Shown in pieces: positions 1-5,459 of a DNA stretch of 9,500 nucleotides. The stretch is taken from positions 1-9,500 of the forward strand of contig JACZIY010000118.1 of NCBI GenBank assembly GCA_014860845.1. Reading direction: 5' to 3'. The stretch comes from Anaerolineaceae bacterium. GTDB lineage: Bacteria; Chloroflexota; Anaerolineae; Anaerolineales; Anaerolineaceae. The notes below the pieces were generated by a model that did no database searches, was not told the DNA's origin, and saw nothing but the letters and a program-made list of their open reading frames with translations. Position 1 is the first letter of the stretch. Each line of letters starts with the position of its first letter. The translations under genes were made by a program, and so were the position numbers.

Positions 1-1025
1 CCTGTTAGATGGCCGTAAGTGTCGTTCACCTGTTTGAAATGGTCGAGATCCATCATCATTACACCCATAGGGGTGTTTGCTCGTAAAGAACGACCAAATT
101 CTTCATGTAATCGAGTCATCCCAAAGCGGCGGTTGTAAATGCCTGTTAATGAATCGAGGGCTGCCAATCGTTCCAACCGATCAAATAATAATGCATTGTG
201 TAACGCAAGCGCTAATCCCTGTCCAAAAAGATTCAATCGAGTCAACGAATCTTGACTGAAATTTTTATTTGTGGCCAAAATTATCAATCCAAGGATCACT
301 TCTTTGTAAAGAATTGGTTCAATGATAATTTCATTGGGGCGAAATTCTGTCAATATGCCATCCACCTGCACGTCTTCTGGCAAACTTATCTGGATGCGAT
401 TTTCATCCCGTAAAGCACTTTTAACATGATCACTCGCTATAAGGGAATTCACGTTTTTAATGCCTTGCGATGCTGATATTTGAAGAGATCCATCATTTTC
501 TATCATCATTGCACCAGCTGCACTTCCCGTATATAAAAGAAGTTGGTGAAGTGCTTTTTCGGTAAGATCACGCAATGCCAATTGGCTGCCAAGTAATTGG
601 TTAAAAGCGTTGAGTGAATTTTCAGTTTCAATGGATTGAAAGAGTGTCTCAACAAGCTCGTTGAAAGCAGAGGTGCTATGCCCAATTTCATCCTCCGAAT
701 CGACTTTGATCATGCAATGTTCTGCATCACAATCTACGTCATTGCGGCCTGCTTTGATTGCCTTTAAGTTCTTGGTCACATATTGCATACGATTGCCTAA
801 TAATTTAAGGCGTGAACCTACAACAGTTCGGGCTAAACTGATATTCAACGCACCAACAATAATACCTGCAGTAACACAGGCGATAAAAAACCAGGGTTTC
901 ATAACAAATTCACGTGGAATGCCCATCCATGAGACGAAAAAAGGAAAAACAACTCCTATTAGTAAACCAAGGCCAATCATGAAAATGGAAAGGTCGGTGA
1001 AAACTTTTTTTGTAATTCTAATCAT
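1..1025 (-). CDS. membrane GAF-GGDEF protein, probable diguanylate cyclase (C-terminus cut by window)
   Basis: Only the first 341 codons lie in the window; the reading frame is open to base 1. Two transmembrane helices (about residues 11-33 and 45-66) are separated by a periplasmic loop of only about 12 residues. A HAMP-like linker follows (about 67-135, with DEIGHSTSAFNELV), then a GAF-like domain (about 145-275) and the start of a GGDEF domain from about 285. Typical GGDEF N-terminal marks are visible: DSLTGIYNRR (291-300) and MMMDLDHFKQVNDTYGH (323-339), including the metal-binding Asp region. The GGEEF signature itself falls outside, so cyclase activity cannot be confirmed. If active, it would make cyclic di-GMP from two GTP at the inner membrane face. 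The tiny loop suggests that the cytoplasmic GAF domain is the sensor. The ATG at 1025 is preceded by AAGGAGCACC, and a good promoter lies just upstream. Confidence 0.88.
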   Translation of the reverse strand, partial: MIRITKKVFTDLSIFMIGLGLLIGVVFPFFVSWMGIPREFVMKPWFFIACVTAGIIVGALNISLARTVVGSRLKLLGNRMQYVTKNLKAIKAGRNDVDCDAEHCMIKVDSEDEIGHSTSAFNELVETLFQSIETENSLNAFNQLLGSQLALRDLTEKALHQLLLYTGSAAGAMMIENDGSLQISASQGIKNVNSLIASDHVKSALRDENRIQISLPEDVQVDGILTEFRPNEIIIEPILYKEVILGLIILATNKNFSQDSLTRLNLFGQGLALALHNALLFDRLERLAALDSLTGIYNRRFGMTRLHEEFGRSLRANTPMGVMMMDLDHFKQVNDTYGHLT

Positions 1026-1055
1026 GGGTGCTCCTTATTTAGCAAAACGATCCAA

Positions 1056-1085
1056 ATTATAGGTTCTTCCCCCAGCTTCGGTCAA
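1056..1085 (-). promoter_or_regulatory. sigma70-type promoter of the GGDEF gene
   Basis: On the minus strand, TTGACC (1085-1080) and TATAAT (1061-1056) are separated by 18 bases. The -10 is a consensus match and the -35 has five of six bases. Initiation near 1049 would give a short leader of about 25 bases containing the AGGAGC ribosome site. The GGDEF gene can therefore be transcribed independently of the CPBP-like gene upstream. Confidence 0.7.
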
Positions 1086-1099
1086 TAAAACAATTATTC

Positions 1100-1145
1100 A
1101 TTTCGACATATAATAGCGAAATACCAATTGATTTTTTTATCAATT
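1100..1145 (-). terminator. weak AT-rich hairpins after the CPBP-like gene
   Basis: AATTGAT (1126-1132) pairs with ATCAATT (1139-1145) around a six-T loop and overlaps the stop codon of the CPBP-like gene. A second small hairpin, ATTTCG (1100-1105) with CGAAAT (1117-1122), follows on the minus strand. Neither has a clean U-run on the minus strand, so termination here is only possible and read-through into the GGDEF gene may occur. Confidence 0.25.
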
Positions 1146-1893
1146 ATGAAATGTTCGGTACCATGTACATGAAAACAAATGATAGATTCATCAGCAAATG
1201 AATTATACAGATAAAAGGTAATAATCGTGGTCGCCAACGAATGAGAATACCTACGTAGATTGCAAAGGGCAGATACATTAATGCGCGCCAAAGAATAAAG
1301 CGCAGATCGAATACTAATGGGGCAGTGATGTGTTGCAGGCTGAGGAATATGCTTGCTAAACCAATTGCCAACCATGGTTTCAATCCATACCCGGAGGCAG
1401 ATTTATTTTCAAATTTTGGAGCGATGTAGCGCATATACATTGGGATTTCCGTAAGCGCTTGCCCTAGAGGGAAAAACGCTGCAGATATAATTACAGCCCA
1501 GAGTGGTAATGGGCCAACAAATAATTCCAAGGTTGCTTCTGGATTGCCAAACAGCCAGGTAGACAACAAAATATTGGGTAATACAGACAATGGGCCACCA
1601 ATGACCAAAGAAAGCAAAACGAATCCCAAGTCTTTCCAGAATGATTCCCGAACAATTCGAAATTCAGAAAAGAAGTTTTTGCCTTCTTTTCTGTACCAGC
1701 GGATCAGTAAGAAAAGGCAAAATATATCTGCCAGGGCAACCGCCATTGGCCACCAGGCAGCTGATGCCTGCCAATCAGAGATACCTGAAACGATCAGTAG
1801 CATTAAAGCAATGAATGCCTGTGCAACCAGAAAGAATATTGTACGGGTAGGTAATAATAACCAGACAGCATTATTTTTTAATTGTGTATTCAT
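1144..1893 (-). CDS. CPBP-like (CAAX protease/bacteriocin-processing family) membrane protein
   Basis: A 249-residue polytopic membrane protein with about six to eight hydrophobic helices (for example 16-38, 45-65, 88-112, 128-146, 174-187, 204-218 and 225-245). The arrangement resembles CPBP intramembrane glutamic-type proteases. Their motif three, HxxxN, is clear at His232-Asn236, and a second-motif histidine is at His188 (SLQH, after an aromatic/hydrophobic helix). The first motif, normally EExxxR, is degenerate: TEIPMYMR, with Glu149 and Arg155 spaced one residue too far apart and no second Glu. The protein may therefore be a divergent or inactive member. The ATG at 1893 is chosen because AGGA precedes it and the likely promoter is at 1952-1960. 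The in-frame ATG at 2004 would lie upstream of that promoter and adds an implausible polar and cysteine-containing N-terminus. Substrate and role are unknown. Confidence 0.7.
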   Translation of the reverse strand: MNTQLKNNAVWLLLPTRTIFFLVAQAFIALMLLIVSGISDWQASAAWWPMAVALADIFCLFLLIRWYRKEGKNFFSEFRIVRESFWKDLGFVLLSLVIGGPLSVLPNILLSTWLFGNPEATLELFVGPLPLWAVIISAAFFPLGQALTEIPMYMRYIAPKFENKSASGYGLKPWLAIGLASIFLSLQHITAPLVFDLRFILWRALMYLPFAIYVGILIRWRPRLLPFICIIHLLMNLSFVFMYMVPNIS

Positions 1894-1951
1894 GGAGATC
1901 CTGTTTAGAAAAAAAGAAGATACTTGGATGTTACAAGATGGACAAGAAAAA

Positions 1952-1960
1952 ATTATAGCA
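1952..1960 (-). promoter_or_regulatory. extended -10 promoter of the CPBP-like gene
   Basis: On the minus strand the sequence TGCTATAAT (1960-1952) is a perfect extended -10 element (TGnTATAAT). A TTGATT lies 19 bases further upstream as a weak -35. Initiation near 1945 gives a leader of about 50 bases before the ATG at 1893, and this supports that start. Confidence 0.55.
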
Positions 1961-2051
1961 GATTTCCAGATAATACAATCAATAAAGTGCCTGGGTAAAT
2001 TCATGAGCTGAATTATTTTCTATTTCAAAAACTACCCATATAAACTCGAAT

Positions 2052-2108
2052 CTACTACTTGACAATACATAGTAGTAGGTGTACAATAATATCAATCACT
2101 ACTATGTA
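2052..2108 (+). promoter_or_regulatory. probable PadR operator: inverted repeats overlapping the promoter
   Basis: TACATAGTAGT (2066-2076) recurs as its exact reverse complement ACTACTATGTA (2098-2108), an 11-bp inverted repeat that brackets the -10 box and the start point. A further pair, CTACTACT (2052-2059) with AGTAGTAG (2071-2078), brackets the -35 box. ATGT/ACAT-containing dyads of this kind are typical of PadR-family operators. Binding here would block RNA polymerase, so negative autoregulation of the padR operon is the natural reading. Which ligand relieves it is not visible. Confidence 0.65.
2059..2087 (+). promoter_or_regulatory. strong sigma70-type promoter of the padR operon
   Basis: TTGACA (2059-2064) and TACAAT (2082-2087) are spaced by exactly 17 bases. 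The -35 is a perfect match and the -10 has five of six bases. Initiation is expected near 2094-2096, giving a leader of about 33 bases that contains the AAGGAGGT ribosome site at 2117-2124. Confidence 0.85.
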
Positions 2109-2127
2109 ATGCGTAGAAGGAGGTGGA

Positions 2128-2466
2128 ATGAATAACGACACCCAAATGATGAAAGGAATATTGGAAGGTTGCATTCTGAAGATTATCTCAGAAGAAGAGC
2201 TGTATGGTTACAAAACTGTCGAAAGGTTAAATGAAATTGGGTTTGATGTCAATGAGGCGACAGTGTATCCAATTCTGACAAGGCTGGAAAATAAGGGGCA
2301 TTTGAAAGTCGAGAAACGCCCTTCGCCTTTTGGTCCTATGCGCAAGTATTATTTTGTGACACAGGAAGGACAGGTTAATTTACAGGAATTTCAGGAAACC
2401 TGGCAGCGGATGATGAAGATGGTAAATGAGGTGATGGAGGTTGATGATCATGACAACCAGAAATAA
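2128..2466 (+). CDS. PadR-family transcriptional repressor
   Basis: A 112-residue protein of the small PadR subfamily. The N-terminal winged helix covers about residues 8-83: helix 1 MKGILEGCILKIIS, then EELYGYKTVERLNEIGF, the recognition helix region VNEATVYPILTRLENKG (41-57), and the wing with RPSPFGPMRKYYFVTQEG (64-81). A C-terminal helix of about 20 residues (84-103) is the usual dimerisation element. The length fits the subfamily. The ATG at 2128 follows a near-perfect AAGGAGGT. The gene is first in a two-gene operon. Its promoter carries dyads consistent with autorepression. Small PadR regulators are very often encoded directly before DUF1048/DUF1700-type membrane proteins, as here. Confidence 0.93.
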   Translation: MNNDTQMMKGILEGCILKIISEEELYGYKTVERLNEIGFDVNEATVYPILTRLENKGHLKVEKRPSPFGPMRKYYFVTQEGQVNLQEFQETWQRMMKMVNEVMEVDDHDNQK

Positions 2467-3283
2467 AGCTTTGTTGGTCAGTTCTATTGTATTGGCGTTA
2501 TTGGTGATTGCCAGTATCGTGTTTTGGGAGATCACCGGGCAATCCAATGGGGAAAGGTTACCGGCTGTAGCATTGGCAGCAATCATAATAATCAGTGTTC
2601 TATCGGTATTTGTGGTCTATTTTTCAAAAATTCAGAAAAAGAAATACGAAAAGTTGTTGAATCGGGAATATTATGAACAATACGAAATCATCAAAGATGC
2701 CGTGGCGAATTCTCAACTTTCTGCGGTAACCAAAAAAGATGTCATTGAAGACATTCTCGAATTATTGCTTTCAGCCCAAGAATCGGGGAAACCAGTTGCA
2801 TCTGTGGTTGGTGATCCGCAATCGTTTTCACAGGAGATTATGAGTTCCTTTGCAAAACCATATCGACTGGCACTACTGGATTTATTCGATAGCTTAATCG
2901 CCTTCATTCTAATGGTTGTAGGCGCAAGTTTCATGTTGTGGCTGGAACAAACGCAGCAAAGTTTTTATGTGACAAAGTTGGATATCAGCATGATTGCATT
3001 CTTTATCCTGGTCGCGTTTTTATTAATCCCGGTTACAAAGGCTGGAACAGGTACGCGTAATCCCTGGATTTTCATTATACCGGTTGCAGGTGGTGTGCTT
3101 TTTGTTTTGATCGCTGAATTGCTGAGGGCGTTTTTATATGATGTGGATCTGGTCCGACAGCTTCTGGATGATTCCGTGCGAATGGTACCCAATATGATCA
3201 CACTGATAATCTACCTGTTGTCAGTGCCATTGTTCTTGATACTGAAGCGAGTTTTCAGAAGGAGAATGCTCAAAGGCGCATAA
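2450..3283 (+). CDS. six-helix membrane protein with DUF1048/HAAS-like domain, PadR partner
   Basis: A 277-residue protein of unknown function. Two N-terminal helices (about 7-27 and 38-58) precede a charged, helical cytoplasmic region (about 60-135). This contains VIEDILELLLSAQESGKPVA and VVGDPQSFSQEI, resembling the DUF1048/HAAS pattern of a helix pair followed by a short 'aspartate-serine-phenylalanine' segment. Four more helices follow (about 143-165, 178-195, 206-228 and 247-266), with a basic tail (KRVFRRRMLKG). The gene overlaps padR by 17 bases and is translationally coupled. GGAGG at 2436-2440 serves the ATG at 2450; ATG 2444 and TTG 2441 are in-frame alternatives but sit too close to that site. 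Pairing with a PadR repressor suggests a membrane or envelope-stress role, but this is inference from context. Confidence 0.75.
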   Translation: MTTRNKALLVSSIVLALLVIASIVFWEITGQSNGERLPAVALAAIIIISVLSVFVVYFSKIQKKKYEKLLNREYYEQYEIIKDAVANSQLSAVTKKDVIEDILELLLSAQESGKPVASVVGDPQSFSQEIMSSFAKPYRLALLDLFDSLIAFILMVVGASFMLWLEQTQQSFYVTKLDISMIAFFILVAFLLIPVTKAGTGTRNPWIFIIPVAGGVLFVLIAELLRAFLYDVDLVRQLLDDSVRMVPNMITLIIYLLSVPLFLILKRVFRRRMLKGA

Positions 3284-3291
3284 CTGAAGAA

Positions 3292-3328
3292 AACATCCCG
3301 TCTCTACTGCAGAAACGGGATGTTGTTT
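3292..3328 (+). terminator. bidirectional intrinsic terminator between the padR operon and the toxin-antitoxin operon
   Basis: A perfect 10-bp stem, AACATCCCGT (3292-3301) with ACGGGATGTT (3315-3324), has a 13-base loop. Downstream on the plus strand is GTTTATTT. On the minus strand the stem is followed by TTTTCTT. It lies between the stop of the DUF1048-like gene (3283) and the stop of the frame-restored PIN toxin (3327-3329), so it probably ends transcription from both sides. Confidence 0.85.
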
Positions 3329-3760
3329 ATTTAAGAAGGTTAGAGATTGAGCTGAGATAATCCAAAGGTTGCATGACTGGCAACAAAGAGGGTTGAAATT
3401 CCTTAGGGTTTCTTGTAACCAAACAATCTGCCTTACATTGAATTGCTGCGATCATTTGAACTGCATCTTCAAATCCTTTATATTCAGATTGAGTGCCTGT
3501 TCGATGGTATTTTGATCAATTGGAGCAATCAACAAGAATTGTAAGAGGTTAGTCATAATCGCCTTGGCATCAGAAACTGATTTTCCCTTTTGATAAAGAT
3601 AATACAAAGTGGTAATACTGTGTGCAGAAATGTAACCTTTGATTAAACCTGATTCAACAATCGCCAAAACTCTTGCAGAGTTCTCATAAAACGGTTCCTG
3701 TTTTTGAAAAACATTTAATAAAATATTTAGATCAAGTAATACACTTGGTTTGTTTTCCAT
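3327..3760 (-). pseudogene. PIN-domain toxin (VapC-like), frameshifted; readable product ends at 3452
   Basis: The intact frame from ATG 3760 gives 102 residues and stops at 3452-3454. It begins with the PIN core (SVLLDLNILLNVF, with first acidic residue Asp10) and contains GYISAHSITTLYYL (42-55), typical of PIN_3-type ribonuclease toxins. After residue Asn91 the homology jumps to another frame: SEYKGFEDAVQ, then ADCLVTRNPKEF, and a stop at 3327-3329. Inserting one base near 3487/3488 (AATCT to AATTCT, giving ALNSEYKGFEDA) restores a 144-residue protein of normal family length. The conserved FEDA acidic pair and TRN motif then fall where expected. As sequenced, the toxin lacks its later catalytic acids and is probably inactive. 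A sequencing error is the main alternative. The start overlaps the antitoxin end by 29 bases; the ATG at 3820 is rejected as it lies deep in the antitoxin gene. Confidence 0.8.
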
Positions 3761-3986
3761 ATTTGTCTTCAAGATGATCTCTGTAATCCTGTATAGATAA
3801 ATTTTTTGGAAATGAACCACTTAATCTGCGTACAATAGGGGCATTTTCTAAAGGAAATTGAGATGGAATATTCTTTAGAAATGACTCTATCAGTTCAGTT
3901 AACGTTGTGTTATTTTTTTCTGCGAAAACTTTTACATTTTCCAAAAGATCACGAGAAACTCTGACAGTAAATTTTGTGTCTTTCAT
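3732..3986 (-). CDS. ribbon-helix-helix antitoxin, DUF6364-like, partner of PIN toxin
   Basis: An 84-residue protein. The N-terminal part has the ribbon-helix-helix layout: strand TKFTVRV (4-10), helix SRDLLENVKVFAEKNN (11-26), turn and second helix TTLTELIESFLKNI (27-40). The C-terminal part, APIVRRLSGSFP (49-60) and SIQDYRDHLEDKYG (64-77), matches the segment that in DUF6364-type antitoxins follows the DNA-binding fold and presumably binds the toxin. The start at 3986 is preceded by AGAGGTG; longer starts up to 4034 run into the promoter. The gene overlaps the downstream PIN gene, the usual antitoxin-first order. It is expected to bind its own promoter and neutralise the toxin. The antitoxin frame is intact although the toxin frame is broken. 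Confidence 0.85.
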   Translation of the reverse strand: MKDTKFTVRVSRDLLENVKVFAEKNNTTLTELIESFLKNIPSQFPLENAPIVRRLSGSFPKNLSIQDYRDHLEDKYGKQTKCIT

Positions 3987-4005
3987 TTCACACCTCTTGC
4001 TATAC

Positions 4006-4034
4006 ATAATGCAGCGATTTTGTACGGCTGTCAA
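4006..4034 (-). promoter_or_regulatory. promoter of the toxin-antitoxin operon
   Basis: On the minus strand TTGACA (4034-4029) is followed after 17 bases by CATTAT (4011-4006). The -35 is perfect and the -10 has four of six bases. Initiation near 4000 leaves a leader of only about 14 bases, with the AGAGGTG ribosome site in it. No convincing dyad for antitoxin binding was found. Confidence 0.6.
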
Positions 4035-4064
4035 GATATATTATTATGGATATTTTGTCTTTGA

Positions 4065-4107
4065 AAAATCAATTCGCAAATAAATCCCCAAAATCAATTT
4101 CCCAAAA
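4065..4107 (+). repeat. 25-base direct repeat upstream of the transporter promoter
   Basis: AAAATCAATT occurs at 4065-4074 and again at 4090-4099, exactly 25 bases apart. Each copy is followed by a C-rich triplet region and AAA. The copies fall just upstream of the -35 box at 4112, a typical position for activator sites. Binding is inferred only from the repeat and its place. Confidence 0.35.
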
Positions 4108-4111
4108 TTAC

Positions 4112-4140
4112 TTGACAGATCATTCTAAAAAGTGTATAAA
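4112..4140 (+). promoter_or_regulatory. strong sigma70-type promoter of the transporter leader
   Basis: TTGACA (4112-4117) and TATAAA (4135-4140) are spaced by exactly 17 bases. Initiation is expected near 4147. No comparable promoter was found between the leader terminator (4296) and the binding-protein gene at 4515, so this is likely the operon promoter. Confidence 0.85.
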
Positions 4141-4146
4141 AGTCAA

Positions 4147-4296
4147 ACTATGAAATTCCAAATGATTGTTAAGAAGGCTAAGCGTCATCATCCGAACTTC
4201 TCCCAGAAGGAGCGGCTAGTTTTCGTTTAGCAGAATTTCAATAATTCCAAGAACGTACTTGAAAAAAAAGCCTTCCTTCTGGGGAAGGCTTTTCTT
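4147..4296 (+). ncRNA. structured leader RNA with terminator/antiterminator: candidate riboswitch, attenuator or small RNA
   Basis: Possible helices: P0 TGAAATTC (4151-4158) with GAATTTCA (4233-4240); P1 GCTAAGCG (4177-4184) with CGTTTAGC (4224-4231, one G-U); P2 CCG (4192-4194) with CGG (4213-4215); and CTTCT (4197-4201) with AGAAG (4205-4209). Together they form a rod of about 90 bases with an 18-base one-sided bulge. The transcript ends in an intrinsic terminator. TCCCAGAAGGA (4201-4211) can instead pair with TCCTTCTGGGG (4274-4284), one wobble. This opens both P2 and the terminator, the logic of a transcriptional switch. A 26-codon open frame starts at 4150 (MKFQMIVKKAKRHHPNFSQK then ERLVFV) but has no ribosome site and may be incidental. 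No known class (T-box TGGNACC, lysine, glycine, SAM) was recognised. A free-standing small RNA is the alternative. Confidence 0.6.
4266..4296 (+). terminator. intrinsic terminator inside the transporter leader
   Basis: A perfect 11-bp stem, AAAAGCCTTCC (4266-4276) with GGAAGGCTTTT (4283-4293), has a six-base loop and a TTTTCTTGTTT tail. It lies about 120-150 bases after the expected start point and about 220 bases before the binding-protein start, so it would cut off the operon unless the antiterminator pairing forms. Confidence 0.88.
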
Positions 4297-4353
4297 GTTT
4301 ATTTTCCGGTGAGTCTGTCTTTGGGCAATGGAAAATTTTTTTAAAGGAGCGAG

Positions 4354-4407
4354 ATGGAGGTGCAACGAAAAAAACATTACAGAATAACTCAAAAACTGAT
4401 TTTCTAA
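4354..4407 (+). CDS. possible 17-codon leader peptide
   Basis: A short open frame reading MEVQRKKHYRITQKLIF lies between the leader terminator and the binding-protein gene. It is preceded by AAAGGAG (4343-4349) four bases before the ATG. Its basic run (QRKKHYR) could make its translation sensitive to charged arginine, lysine or histidine tRNA, which would suit an amino-acid importer. At 17 codons chance is a fair explanation, so only the ribosome site and position support it. Confidence 0.25.
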   Translation: MEVQRKKHYRITQKLIF

Positions 4408-4426
4408 AACCAGATTGTCAGGGCTT

Positions 4427-4436
4427 GCTCATGAGC
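4427..4436 (+). repeat. palindrome GCTCATGAGC upstream of the binding-protein gene
   Basis: A perfect 10-bp palindrome in the untranslated leader. With flanking G-U pairs it can extend to a longer hairpin in RNA. It may be a regulator site or an mRNA stem. There is no U-tract, so it is not a terminator. Confidence 0.3.
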
Positions 4437-4514
4437 GGGTTAGTGTTGAAAGAACGGTAATTGCCAAAGGAACCGTTTAATGAAAAAAACAAATTAATGA
4501 ATGGAGAAAAAGTG

Positions 4515-5450
4515 ATGAGAAGAAACGTATTAATTGTAAACCTTATATTGATCGCAACTTTGTTGTTGTCTGCCTGTGCCAGTACCAACGAACCAACTGC
4601 ACCGGCCATCGAAGAACCACAATCAGAGGCACCTGTTGCAGAAGTTCCCGCTGCTGAAGAACCAGTGGAAGAACCTGTTGCTGCTGACCCGGAGGGATGT
4701 CTGGGAAGTGCGGATACAGCTGTCGTTGACCTGAACTGTCAGGAGATCACCATCGCTGTTGAAAACGCTTACCTGCCATTCAACTACATTTCCATTGAGA
4801 CGGGCGAGCCGGGTGGTTGGGACTATGATGCCTGGAATGAGATTTGCACCCGCCTGCACTGTACCCCGGTATTCGTAGAAGCTGCCTGGGATGGCATGAT
4901 TCAGGCTGTTTCTAATGGACAGTTTGATGCTGCTGGTGATGGTATCACCAACACTCCCGATCGCCAGGAAGTGGTGGATTTCTCGATTGGCTATATCAAT
5001 ATTCAGCAACGCTTGCTGGTTCGAATGGGTGAAACCCGCTTTGATTCGATTGAAGCTTTTGCTGAGACCGATCTTCAAATGGGTACACAATCCAATACCA
5101 CTAATTATGAAACTGCCACAGAATATTTACCTGAGGATCGCATCAGCGCTTTTGAGCAATTCCCCTTTGCCATCCAGGCCTTATTGGCCGGTGATGTGGA
5201 TGCAGTGATCATTGATGAGGTAGTTGGGATGGGCTATATGGGCGAAAATGCAGAGCAACTGGAACTCATTGGGCCGGCAATCAGCAGTGATGAGTTAGGT
5301 TTCATCTACCCACTCGGTAGTGATCTGGTCGATCCGGTCAACCAGGCAATTCAGTCGATGATGGCAGATGGTTTCTTAGCTGCTTTGAATGTCCGTTATT
5401 TTGGACCTGAATTTGATATCACCTATGATGATATTTTACTAGAAGATTAA
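4515..5450 (+). CDS. polar amino-acid ABC transporter substrate-binding lipoprotein
   Basis: A 311-residue lipoprotein. The signal peptide MRRNVLIVNLILIATLLLSA ends in a lipobox with Cys21, which would be lipidated to anchor the protein outside the membrane. A Pro/Glu/Ala-rich linker (about 22-58) precedes a family 3 solute-binding domain (about 76-300). Visible marks are AVENAYLPFNY (81-91), GWDYDAWNEI (101-110), DGITNTPDRQEVVDFSIGY (142-160) and VDAVIIDEVV (228-237). Arg150, in the position that binds the substrate carboxylate, and Asp234, in the amino-group position, are 84 residues apart as in HisJ. Two Cys pairs (62/75 and 111/116) could form disulphides. GGAG at 4503-4506 fixes ATG 4515; the upstream ATG 4497 and TTG 4461 lack a site. 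The exact amino acid is not deducible. It feeds the adjacent permease and ATPase. Confidence 0.93.
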   Translation: MRRNVLIVNLILIATLLLSACASTNEPTAPAIEEPQSEAPVAEVPAAEEPVEEPVAADPEGCLGSADTAVVDLNCQEITIAVENAYLPFNYISIETGEPGGWDYDAWNEICTRLHCTPVFVEAAWDGMIQAVSNGQFDAAGDGITNTPDRQEVVDFSIGYINIQQRLLVRMGETRFDSIEAFAETDLQMGTQSNTTNYETATEYLPEDRISAFEQFPFAIQALLAGDVDAVIIDEVVGMGYMGENAEQLELIGPAISSDELGFIYPLGSDLVDPVNQAIQSMMADGFLAALNVRYFGPEFDITYDDILLED

Positions 5451-5459
5451 GTGATGAAG

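Noticed and set aside
1894..2004. N-terminal extension of the CPBP-like protein to ATG 2004
   Set aside because: The likely promoter (1952-1960, minus strand) lies downstream of that ATG, and the added residues do not look like protein; AGGA precedes ATG 1893.
1544..2011. 155-codon plus-strand frame
   Set aside because: It lies opposite the CPBP-like gene, has no family resemblance and no ribosome site; it is a shadow.
3470..3500. Programmed -1 frameshift in the PIN toxin
   Set aside because: No slippery heptamer, stimulatory stem or internal ribosome site is visible at the shift point; a deletion or sequence error is simpler.
4147..4296. Assignment of the leader to T-box, lysine, glycine, SAM or c-di-GMP riboswitch classes
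   Set aside because: None of their core signatures (such as the T-box TGGNACCGCG or tandem glycine cores) could be found.
4623..5090. 155-codon minus-strand frame
   Set aside because: It is antisense to the well-supported binding-protein gene and resembles nothing.
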